NCBI RefSeq assembly: GCF_014643515.1
Contig: NZ_BMJP01000001.1
Location: 62,001-126,000, forward strand
Origin: Sphingomonas prati
GTDB lineage: Bacteria; Pseudomonadota; Alphaproteobacteria; Sphingomonadales; Sphingomonadaceae
Reading direction: 5' to 3'
Length of the DNA stretch: 64,000 nt
Shown here: in pieces, positions 16,773 through 24,351 of the stretch
Position numbering within the stretch: position 1 is the stretch's first letter
How the letters are laid out: each line of letters starts with the position of its first letter
Notes under the pieces: model-generated
Told to the model about the DNA's origin: nothing
What the model saw: the letters and a program-made list of their open reading frames with translations, nothing else
The model's database searches: none
Made by a program: the position numbers and the translations under genes

Positions 16773-18019
16773 GCCGGTGATGTGCCCCTGTAGCGTGCTT
16801 CGTCGAGGCCATGTTCGGCGCGCGCGACGAGCGTGGCGACGGTCAGGTTGGCCGAGGCGGACGGGACGGTGCGGGTCATGTCGAGCAGCCGGTCGAACGG
16901 CAGGACGAGGCCGACGACGAGTGCGGTCTGTTCCGCGCCGACGCCGACCGCGGACAGCATCGCGGCGAGCATGAAGAGGGAGGCGGAGGGAACCGGCGCG
17001 GTGCCGAACGCGGCGAGTGCGCCGGTGAGCAGCATGATGCTTAGCATGCCGGCGTCGGGGACGATGCCGAGCGCCTGCAACGCGAACTGGCCGAGAAGGC
17101 CGACATACATGGCGGTGCCGTCTTTCCCGATGCTGGCGCCGAGCGGAAGGACGGTGGAGGCGATCGGGCGGGCGATACCGAGATTGTCCTGCGCGACGCG
17201 GAGCGCGACGGGCAGCGTAGCGGACGATGAGGCGGTGGAGAAGGCGACCGCCAGCGCATCGACGATGCCGCGGAAGAAGCGCGCGACCGGGAGTCGCGCG
17301 ACGGCCACGATCAGCAGCGCGTGGACGAGAAACATCTGGACGAGCGAGGCGAGCACGACGCAGAGTGCCAGCCAGCCGACATTGACGAACACCGCCATGC
17401 CGCCGCCCGCGACCGCGCCGGCGATGAGCGCGAGCACGCCGAACGGGGTCGCCTCCATCACGATACGGACGATCTGGAGCAGGACGGCGGCGGCGGATTG
17501 CAGCAGCGCGACGACGGGCTTGCCGGCATCGCCCGACACCACGCTGCCGACGCCGAGCAGGATCGCGACGAAGATGATGGCGAGCATGTCGCCCTTGGCC
17601 AAGGCGTCGACGATGTTGGTGGGCACGATGCCGAGCAACTGGTCGGCGGGCGAGACGGGCGGCCCCAGGACATGCGGGGCGATGCCGGCGAGCGCGATGC
17701 CCTCGCCGGGGCGCAGGACGAGGCCGAACGTCATGCCGATCGAGACGGCGAGGAGCGTGGTGAACGCGAACCAGCCGACGGTGCGCCCGCCGATGCTGCC
17801 CAGCCGGCGCGGATCGCCGAGCGAGGAGATGCCGGCCGCGATGGTGACGAGCACCACGGGCACGACGAGCATCTTGATCAGCCGCACGAACAGGTCGCCG
17901 ACCAGCCGGATCGCGGCGGCCCCGGCGGGCCAGAGCAGGCCGAGCGCGATGCCGATCAGGAGCCCGGCGACCACCCGCTTCCACAGCGGAATCGTGAACC
18001 AGCCCCGCAGCAGCCTCAA
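16769..18019 (-). CDS. Dicarboxylate/amino-acid:cation symporter (DAACS)
   Basis: A 416-residue inner-membrane transporter of the SLC1-like family (GltP/DctA/SstT). Several hydrophobic helices are followed by the family's hairpin regions: a serine-rich S-T-A-S-S-S-A-T-L-P stretch and P-L-G-A-S-I-G-K-D-G-T-A-M, with P-S-A-S in the second hairpin. It should import glutamate, aspartate or dicarboxylates with Na+ or H+. TTG 18019 was taken as start because it overlaps dgcA's stop (TTGA) and precedes F-T-I-P-L-W-K-R-V. In this operon D-glutamate is the most likely substrate. The rare TTG start and weak ribosome site suggest coupling to dgcA translation. Confidence 0.85.
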   Translation of the reverse strand: MRLLRGWFTIPLWKRVVAGLLIGIALGLLWPAGAAAIRLVGDLFVRLIKMLVVPVVLVTIAAGISSLGDPRRLGSIGGRTVGWFAFTTLLAVSIGMTFGLVLRPGEGIALAGIAPHVLGPPVSPADQLLGIVPTNIVDALAKGDMLAIIFVAILLGVGSVVSGDAGKPVVALLQSAAAVLLQIVRIVMEATPFGVLALIAGAVAGGGMAVFVNVGWLALCVVLASLVQMFLVHALLIVAVARLPVARFFRGIVDALAVAFSTASSSATLPVALRVAQDNLGIARPIASTVLPLGASIGKDGTAMYVGLLGQFALQALGIVPDAGMLSIMLLTGALAAFGTAPVPSASLFMLAAMLSAVGVGAEQTALVVGLVLPFDRLLDMTRTVPSASANLTVATLVARAEHGLDEARYRGTSPA

Positions 18020-19008
18020 GTCGGGGTGCCCCAGAAACCCGGCGCAGGTGGGGAGAGCATGCCGGCATGATCGGTGACGCCGCCGCGGCGATCCTCTGCA
18101 AGCCAGAGCGGCCCGTCGAGATCGACGAACGCGGCGCGGCCGGCGAGCAGCAGCGCAGGCGCGATGCCGAGCGACGAACAGACCATGCACCCCACCATCA
18201 GCCCGAACCCCTTCCGCTCCGCGGTATCGGCAAGCATCAGCGCTTCGGTCAAGCCGCCAGTCTTGTCGAGCTTCACGTTGACGACGGTGTAGCGGCCGGC
18301 GAGCGCATCGAGATCGGCGGCGGTGTGGAGCGATTCATCGGCACAGATCGGCACGCGCGACGCGAACCCGGTAAGTGCGCCGTCGGCGTCGGCGGGGAGT
18401 GGCTGTTCGAGCAGATCGACGCGGTAGTCGACGAGCAAGTCCTGCAGGCCGGTGACCTCGTCGATCGACCAGCTTTCGTTCGGGTCGACGATCAGGCGCG
18501 GGGCGGGGGCGGCCGCGCGGACGGCGGCAATCTGCGCGGCGGCATGGTCACGGTCGACCTTGATCTTCAGCAGCGGGACGTCGGCGACGCGGACGGCGGC
18601 GGTGGCCATCGCATCAGGCGCGTCAAGGCCGATGGTGATCGCCGATGCGACGGACGTGGGTTCGGACAGGCCGGCCAGCGCCGCGACCGTGGTGCCGGCG
18701 AGTTGCGCGTCGAGATCCCACAAGGCGCCGTCGACCGCGTTGCGCGCCGCGCCGGCAGGCATGATACGGAGCAGTTCGGCGCGGCCGGCTCCTTTCTGAA
18801 GCAGGGGGGTGACCGAAGCGATCGCGGCGAGTGCGCCCTCGATCGTCTCGCCGTAGCGCGCGTAGGGAACCGCCTCGCCGCGGCCGACTAGCGTGCCCTG
18901 CGCGATCGTGACGGTGACGACGTCGGCTGCGCTCTTCACCCCGCGCGAGATGCGGAACGGGGTGCTCAGGCCGAAACGGTCGTGGCGGGCTTCGAGGCGT
19001 CGCAGCAT
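18016..19008 (-). CDS. dgcA: Enolase-superfamily N-acetyl-D-glutamate racemase / dipeptide epimerase
   Basis: A 330-residue enolase-superfamily enzyme. The catalytic lysine pair is in L-L-K-I-K-V-D; metal ligands lie in I-V-D-P-N-E-S, L-L-E-Q-P-L and C-A-D-E-S; the second lysine is in V-N-V-K-L-D-K. This pattern fits the muconate-lactonizing subgroup that includes L-Ala-D/L-Glu epimerase and the N-acetyl-D-glutamate racemase DgcA. The gene next to a DUF1611 protein (dgcN) is the arrangement known for the D-glutamate catabolic pair, so DgcA is preferred. ATG 19008 gives the family N-terminus and overlaps dgcN by 43 bases. A dipeptide epimerase role in murein recycling remains possible. Confidence 0.85.
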   Translation of the reverse strand: MLRRLEARHDRFGLSTPFRISRGVKSAADVVTVTIAQGTLVGRGEAVPYARYGETIEGALAAIASVTPLLQKGAGRAELLRIMPAGAARNAVDGALWDLDAQLAGTTVAALAGLSEPTSVASAITIGLDAPDAMATAAVRVADVPLLKIKVDRDHAAAQIAAVRAAAPAPRLIVDPNESWSIDEVTGLQDLLVDYRVDLLEQPLPADADGALTGFASRVPICADESLHTAADLDALAGRYTVVNVKLDKTGGLTEALMLADTAERKGFGLMVGCMVCSSLGIAPALLLAGRAAFVDLDGPLWLAEDRRGGVTDHAGMLSPPAPGFWGTPT

Positions 19009-20003
19009 GTCAGCATCCAGTCGATGATCGGATCCGCCCCGAACCGGTAGGGATCGGTGCAGGGCAGGCCGTGGGTGTCCGCGACTTCGGAACATAGCCG
19101 TCGTGCATCGGCTTCGTCGAGCGCGACCGTATTGAGCGCGATGCCGACCGCCTGCACGGCCGGGCTGGTCAGCCGGCCGACGGACAGGTTGGCGGCGAGG
19201 CAGTCGGTGACCGAAGGGAGCTGGTAGTGCGGCAGGCCGCGCATGTGGGCGCGCGACGGGTCGTGGCAGAGGACGAGCGCGCGGGGCTGCGCGCCGTGGA
19301 GCAGGCCGGTCGAGACGCCGGCGAAGGAGGGGTGGAAGAGCGATCCCTGGCCCTCGATCAGGTCCCAGCCGGCGTCGTGGCGCGCGGGGGTGAGCTGCTC
19401 GATCGCGCCCGAGATGAAATCGGCAACGACCGCGTCGACGGGGACGCCGGAGCCGGCGATCAGGATGCCGGTCTGGCCCGTGGCGCGGAAGTCCGCGGCG
19501 ATGCCGCGGGCGTGCAGCGCATCGCGCAGGGCGAGCGTGGCGTACATCTTGCCGACTGAACAGTCGGTGCCGACGGTCAGCAGGCGGTTGCCCGCGCGCG
19601 GCAGGCCGGTGCCGATGGGCAGGTCGGCGGGTGGATCACGGACATCGAACAACGTCACGCCGGCGGCGGCTGCAGCGCGGACGAGACGGGGTTCGTCGCG
19701 CAGCCGCTGGTGCAGGCCGGATGCGACGTTCAGCCCCGCGGCGATCGCTGCGAGCGCATCGTCGATAAGAGCGGGGCTCATCCGCCCGCCGGCATTGGCG
19801 ATGCCGAGCACCAGCGTACGGGCACCGGCAGCGCGGGCTGCGGCCGCATCCATACGCGGCAGATCGAGCGTCAGCGGGCAATCGTCATGCCGCCATTCAC
19901 CAAGGCAGTCCGCCGCCCGGAAGGCGGCCAGGCCGCGCGAGGTCTTGATGCCGACCGCGTCGCTGACATGGCCGAGATACAGGAGGAAGGGACCGGGGAT
20001 CAT
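18966..20003 (-). CDS. dgcN: DUF1611 D-glutamate N-acetyltransferase DgcN
   Basis: A 345-residue DUF1611 protein. The N-terminal Rossmann-like half is followed by a P-loop-type motif, G-T-D-C-S-V-G-K, and by E-G-Q-G-S-L-F-H-P, both characteristic of the family. DgcN converts D-glutamate to N-acetyl-D-glutamate, which DgcA then racemises to the L-form; this is established for relatives and inferred here from the gene pair. It is the first gene of the five-gene minus-strand operon dgcN-dgcA-symporter-LysR-dacB. A palindromic site lies 79-97 bases upstream. No signal peptide, so cytosolic. Confidence 0.87.
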   Translation of the reverse strand: MIPGPFLLYLGHVSDAVGIKTSRGLAAFRAADCLGEWRHDDCPLTLDLPRMDAAAARAAGARTLVLGIANAGGRMSPALIDDALAAIAAGLNVASGLHQRLRDEPRLVRAAAAAGVTLFDVRDPPADLPIGTGLPRAGNRLLTVGTDCSVGKMYATLALRDALHARGIAADFRATGQTGILIAGSGVPVDAVVADFISGAIEQLTPARHDAGWDLIEGQGSLFHPSFAGVSTGLLHGAQPRALVLCHDPSRAHMRGLPHYQLPSVTDCLAANLSVGRLTSPAVQAVGIALNTVALDEADARRLCSEVADTHGLPCTDPYRFGADPIIDWMLTCCDASKPATTVSA

Positions 20004-20081
20004 CGCGCACCTGCAACGGAGGGGTTGGTCTCCGACATAGGATGCGCCGCCCGGTGTTCGCGCATCATGCTCGTGCCGCGC

Positions 20082-20100
20082 GCCATAACGTCGGGCTATG
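20082..20100 (-). promoter_or_regulatory. Candidate LysR binding site before dgcN
   Basis: The site reads GCCATAACGTCGGGCTATG, with CATA-N9-TATG as its palindromic arms. It lies in the 102-base gap before dgcN. The same pattern occurs at 24145-24163 before the acylase gene with 15 of 19 bases identical; the four differences are all in the centre. Confidence 0.5.
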
Positions 20101-20105
20101 CCGGG

Positions 20106-21686
20106 TCAGGGCGCTGGGCAGTTGGCAGGAGTGGGGCGGAGCAGGACGCGGCCCGCGGCGGTGCCGGTGGTGGCCCCGTCCTGCAACGCGAGCTTGCCGT
20201 TCACGAACAGTGCCTTCACCCCCACGCTGGGCACGCGCGGATGCACATAGTCGGCGCGGGGCGCGTAGCCGGTCGGGTCGAAGACGACGACGTCAGCATA
20301 ATAGCCCGCGCGGAGGTAGCCGCGGTGCTCGATGCGGTACATGTCGGCGGTGAGGCCGGTCGAGCGGCGGATGAAGTCGCGCAGCGTGATGACTTTCCGT
20401 TCGCGGACATAGGTCTGATATTTGCGCGGGAAGGTCGCGTACTGGCGCGGGTGGCCGTCCGATCCGTCGGAACTGGTGACGATCCAGGGCTGCTGCATCA
20501 GCAGATCGACGTCGCGGTCGGCCATGTTGAAGCTGGCGACGCCAACGCCGGCTGGTTCGGTGCCGTCCTTGTTCGCGACGCGCATGATGCGGATCGCGGC
20601 GTCGATCGGATCGGTGTTCCAGGCGGTTGCCATCTGGCCGAGCGTCCGGCCGGTCCAGGGCATGCCCTCGCTGGTCAGCAGGATGGACTCCTTGCCGCCC
20701 CGCCGGCGGAGATTTTCGACCATCTCGACCTTGATCCGGGCGAGCGTGGCGGGATCGTCGAACCGGGCGATCAGCTTCCGGTAGCCGCCGTCGCTGGCCC
20801 AGCGCGGCAGGAGCGAGGCGTCCACGCTGGAGCCCGAGGCAAGCCACGGATATTGATCGGCGGTGACGTCCTGCCCCGCGGCGCGGGCGGCAGCGATGGT
20901 GGCGATCAGTTGCGGGGCCTGGCCTTGAAGGTCGACGCCGAGCGCCTTCAGATGGGCGAAGTGGACCGGCATCTTCGCCTGCCGGCCGATCTCGATCGCT
21001 TCCTTGGTCGATCCGATCAGGCCGATCGTGTAGTTCGATTCGTCCCGCTGATGGGTGTCGTACATGCCGCCGCGGCTGCCGGCCTCGCGTGCCACGGCAA
21101 TGACCTCGTCGGTCTTGGCATAGCTTTGCGGTGCGTAGAACAGTCCGGTGGACAGGCCAGTGGCGCCTTCGCACATCGCTTTGGCTGCCAGCGCCTTTTC
21201 CTGCGCGAGTTCGGGGGCGGTGGGGGCGCGGTCGTCCTGGCCAAGCACGCGGCCGCGGATCGCGCCGAAGCCGACGAAGGGCACGAGGTTGGTGCCGACG
21301 CCGGCGGCGGTGAGCGTGCGCGCGTCCTGCGCCACGTCTGGCGTGCCGCCGCCGTCGACTCCCATGACGATGGTCGCGACGCCTTGCGCGAGCCACGGCA
21401 GGTTGAGGCGTTGCTTCGCGTCGGGGGAGCGGATGTAGGTGTCCGGGTGGGTGTGCGCGTCGATGAAGCCGGGGGCGACGATCTGGCCCTTCGCATCGAT
21501 GACCCGGGCGGCCGCCGTGCGGCGGGTGGGGCCGACATAGACGATGCGGTCGCCGCTAATCTCGACATCGCCGGTGATCGGGGCGGCGTCCGCGCCGGAA
21601 TAGAGCGTACCGCCGCGGATCACGACATCGACTTGAGGCGCGGTGGGCGCGGCGAGGGCGAGGGCGGTGAGCAGGAGGGCGTTCAT
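20106..21686 (-). CDS. D-aminoacylase / N-acyl-D-amino-acid deacylase
   Basis: A 526-residue amidohydrolase with an export signal (M-N-A-L-L-L-T-A-L-A-L-A-A). The metal-binding start of the barrel is H-T-H-P-D after G-F-I-D; further landmarks are H-Q-R-D-E, H-F-A-H-L-K and S-S-D-G-S-D-G-H-P. It should release D-amino acids from N-acyl-D-amino acids, probably in the periplasm. Its ATG overlaps the stop of the penicillin-acylase-type gene, so the two are expressed together. D-glutamate set free by it could be taken up by the symporter and processed by DgcN and DgcA. N-acyl-D-glutamate or D-aspartate deacylase specificity is possible. Confidence 0.85.
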   Translation of the reverse strand: MNALLLTALALAAPTAPQVDVVIRGGTLYSGADAAPITGDVEISGDRIVYVGPTRRTAAARVIDAKGQIVAPGFIDAHTHPDTYIRSPDAKQRLNLPWLAQGVATIVMGVDGGGTPDVAQDARTLTAAGVGTNLVPFVGFGAIRGRVLGQDDRAPTAPELAQEKALAAKAMCEGATGLSTGLFYAPQSYAKTDEVIAVAREAGSRGGMYDTHQRDESNYTIGLIGSTKEAIEIGRQAKMPVHFAHLKALGVDLQGQAPQLIATIAAARAAGQDVTADQYPWLASGSSVDASLLPRWASDGGYRKLIARFDDPATLARIKVEMVENLRRRGGKESILLTSEGMPWTGRTLGQMATAWNTDPIDAAIRIMRVANKDGTEPAGVGVASFNMADRDVDLLMQQPWIVTSSDGSDGHPRQYATFPRKYQTYVRERKVITLRDFIRRSTGLTADMYRIEHRGYLRAGYYADVVVFDPTGYAPRADYVHPRVPSVGVKALFVNGKLALQDGATTGTAAGRVLLRPTPANCPAP

Positions 21687-24040
21687 CGGCGGGTTCCCTT
21701 GCGTTGACGTGGTCCGCCGAGCGTGGTGCGGGCGGCGCGGTGGGCGTCGACCGCGGCGTGGCTGAACAGCATGGGCAGCATGCGGCCGGCGATCCACGGG
21801 GCGTATTGGTCGCGGTAGTGGGCGGAGCGCGGGTCGTTGGACTGGCCGGGCAGGTTGATGAAGAGCGAGTTGTCCCACGCGCCGACATCAACGACCTGCG
21901 CGTAGCTCGCCCCGCCGCCGACGCCCCAGCCGGGGCCGTTGCCCAGCCAGCGCGCGCCGACGGTGAAGCTGTCGCCGCCCGACCCTTCGCCCTCGATCGG
22001 CGGGAAGGCGGCGGCGATCGCGGGGACGCGCGACAGCGGGTGGGCGATTCGGACCTGGTGAAGTGTGCCCCAGCGCCATTTGGCCGGATCGGGGCCGAGC
22101 AGGTCCTGCGCGGTAGCCCAGGCGGCGGCGAGCGCGGCATCGAACAGCGCGTCGCGCGCGGCGACGGGATCGGGGCCGAGCCGGGTGTCGGGGTGGGCGA
22201 GGACGCCGAGCAGGATGGTGGGGGCGATTTCCGTCACGAGCGGCTTGGCGCGGTCCGGCACGATCAGAGCGAGAACGCGGGTGCCGAGATTCCGCCACAG
22301 GATATGGAAGAGGGCGGCGGGGGCGCTGTCGGCGGTCAGGTTGCCGTCCCAGCCGCGCAGCAGGTCGGCGGCGGGGGAGGGGCGTGGCGGCAGGAGCGTG
22401 ACGAGTTGTCGGGCGGGGGTGGAGAAACGGTCCTGCTGGAGCGCGACGCTGTCGGCCAGGCTGTGACTGTCCTGCCGCGCCAGCACGCTGGCGATGCGGT
22501 CGTAGCGGTAGGTGTCGCGGAACGAGAAGGCCGGTATGCGGTCGCGCGGCCAGCCGGGCGGCAGGTTGTTCTGGTTGGCGGACGCGAACCAGCCCTTGGC
22601 GGGGTTGTATTCGCTGGGCAGATCGGTGTGCTTGCGCAAGCCGGTCCAGTCGTAGCGGCCGTCGCCGGGGACGGGGAGCAGACCGTCGCCGGTGCGGCGG
22701 ATGGGGGCGAAGCCGATCGCCTGCCAGCCGGTGTTGCCGTCCGTATCGGCATAATGGAAGTTGGTGGGCGACGGGTGGATGCGGAACGCCTGCTGCAGCG
22801 ACGCCCAGTCCTGCGCCAGGTTGATCGCGATCATCGCGAACGATCCTGCCCCGCCGGGCTGCATCGCGACCGAGGCGAGCACGGTGGCGCGGTGGTTCGC
22901 CGGATCGTGCATCACGACGGGGCCCATCGCCGCATAGCGCAGCGGGACGGTGCGGGGTGGGGCGTCCTTGACCGCGATGCTGTCCTCGACCGTCGTTAAG
23001 CGCGCCCAGCCGCCGGCGTGGCGGTAGCGTTCGGGGTTCTGCGGATCGAGGTCGAGGACGAACAGATCCTCCTGATCGATATGGAAATTGGTGCGGCCGA
23101 AGGCGAAGCGATCGGTGTGACCCTGCATGATGCCGGGCAGGCCGGGCGCGCCGCCGCCGATCACGTCGAGCCCCGGCGCAGTGAGGTGCGCGACGTGGCG
23201 CGGGCCGAAGCCGCCGATGCCGAGATGCGGATCGTTGGCCAGGATCGGCCGGCCGGTGGCGGAGCGGGCGGGCGCGATCGTCCAGGCATTGCTGCCGGCG
23301 TTGGCGCGTTCGGCCTGCGTGTCGATCGGCTCGGTCGGCGTGCCGGGGCCGAACGGGAGGCCACCCTGGCGCAGGACGCCGAGATCGGCGGGGGACACTT
23401 TGGAATAGTTCAGTCCCGGCGGGACGTGCATCGGCCAGGCGGGGCGGAGCGGAGCAACAACCGCGTCGAGATGGAGCAGGCCGAGTGCGGCGAGCTGTGC
23501 GCGGCGGACCTCGTCGTCCGCGTTGCCGATCGCTGCGCCGCGGGCGAGGACGAGTTCACGGACGTCCCACTTCATCGGCGCGACGTCGAGGATGCGATAT
23601 TCGAGCGGGAGGAGTGCCGGGTCGGCGGCGAGTTCGTCGATGCGCGCGTTGATGCCGGCCACATAGGCGCGCGCGCAGGCCAGCACGTTGGCGTCGATGC
23701 GCGCGAGTTCGGCGTCCAGATCGCCGCGGTAGTGGAACAGCCGCGCGACCGCATCGAACCGCGCGAAGTCGGCACCGTAGACCTCCGCCATCCGCCCCAG
23801 TTCGCGGCGGTGGCCAAGATCGATCTGGAACAGCCGGTCGCGCGCGACGACATAGCCCTGCCCGAAGAAGGCGTCCGGGATTGACGCGGCGCGGATGTGC
23901 GGCACGCCGTAGATGTCGTCGACGATCTCGATCGGGGCATCGAGACCGGGGAGTGTCGCGTGGGCAGGCGCAGCGGAGAGCGTGCCGGCCAGCGCTACCG
24001 TGGCGGCGGACCCGCAGAGAAATGCGCGACGGTCGATCAT
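21683..24040 (-). CDS. Penicillin-acylase-type Ntn hydrolase, Tat-exported
   Basis: A 785-residue precursor of the penicillin amidase (S45) family. The N-terminal D-R-R-A-F-L sequence and hydrophobic stretch indicate a Tat signal. The alpha chain is followed by a spacer and then the self-cleavage site before Ser in A-G-S-N-A-W, which becomes the N-terminal nucleophile of the beta chain. ATG 24040 fits the ribosome-binding site AGGGGAA; ATG 24046 is too close. It hydrolyses amide-linked acyl groups in the periplasm. Coupling to a D-aminoacylase suggests N-acyl amino acids or peptides as substrate; acyl-homoserine lactones are the main alternative for this family. Confidence 0.87.
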   Translation of the reverse strand: MIDRRAFLCGSAATVALAGTLSAAPAHATLPGLDAPIEIVDDIYGVPHIRAASIPDAFFGQGYVVARDRLFQIDLGHRRELGRMAEVYGADFARFDAVARLFHYRGDLDAELARIDANVLACARAYVAGINARIDELAADPALLPLEYRILDVAPMKWDVRELVLARGAAIGNADDEVRRAQLAALGLLHLDAVVAPLRPAWPMHVPPGLNYSKVSPADLGVLRQGGLPFGPGTPTEPIDTQAERANAGSNAWTIAPARSATGRPILANDPHLGIGGFGPRHVAHLTAPGLDVIGGGAPGLPGIMQGHTDRFAFGRTNFHIDQEDLFVLDLDPQNPERYRHAGGWARLTTVEDSIAVKDAPPRTVPLRYAAMGPVVMHDPANHRATVLASVAMQPGGAGSFAMIAINLAQDWASLQQAFRIHPSPTNFHYADTDGNTGWQAIGFAPIRRTGDGLLPVPGDGRYDWTGLRKHTDLPSEYNPAKGWFASANQNNLPPGWPRDRIPAFSFRDTYRYDRIASVLARQDSHSLADSVALQQDRFSTPARQLVTLLPPRPSPAADLLRGWDGNLTADSAPAALFHILWRNLGTRVLALIVPDRAKPLVTEIAPTILLGVLAHPDTRLGPDPVAARDALFDAALAAAWATAQDLLGPDPAKWRWGTLHQVRIAHPLSRVPAIAAAFPPIEGEGSGGDSFTVGARWLGNGPGWGVGGGASYAQVVDVGAWDNSLFINLPGQSNDPRSAHYRDQYAPWIAGRMLPMLFSHAAVDAHRAARTTLGGPRQRKGTRR

Positions 24041-24144
24041 GGGCATTTCCCCTGCTGTGGACCCGCGGGAGGCCAGGTGCGCGGTGTCGCGACCGCGCTA
24101 TGTCGGACGTCGTTCTGGACCATAAGCGCGGCGATGGCGAGGCG

Positions 24145-24163
24145 GCCATAATCGTGGGCTATG
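24145..24163 (-). promoter_or_regulatory. Candidate LysR binding site before the acylase gene
   Basis: GCCATAATCGTGGGCTATG has the same CATA-N9-TATG arms and flanks as the site before dgcN. It lies 105-123 bases before the acylase start, a usual distance for LysR sites. Additional half-sites (GCTATG near 24097, CCATAAGC near 24120) lie closer to the gene. The whole 24041-24351 gap holds no gene. Confidence 0.5.
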
Positions 24164-24249
24164 GTTTGATGCAGCGATCGATGCGGGGAAGCCCTTGACG
24201 CCCGTCCTCCCCACCGCGCAGGTTCGGGTTTCCGGCACGATCGGCGGCA

Positions 24250-24265
24250 TGTTCCCAAAGGAACA
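24250..24265 (+). promoter_or_regulatory. Inverted repeat before the TonB receptor gene
   Basis: TGTTCC-CAAA-GGAACA is a perfect six-base inverted repeat with a four-base spacer, 87 bases before the receptor's start codon. It is a plausible operator; no regulator can be assigned. Confidence 0.35.
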
Positions 24266-24351
24266 GGATGACCGGATCGGCAGGAACGCAGGGGGCGACA
24301 GCAGCGGGCGCGGTAACGGCCAGCTGGTACACGGGCGTATCGGGGGAAATC

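Noticed and set aside
15888-18101. One long fused frame for the LysR gene
   Set aside because: The upstream part is the symporter gene read out of phase; the real LysR start is the ATG at 16772, which overlaps the symporter stop.
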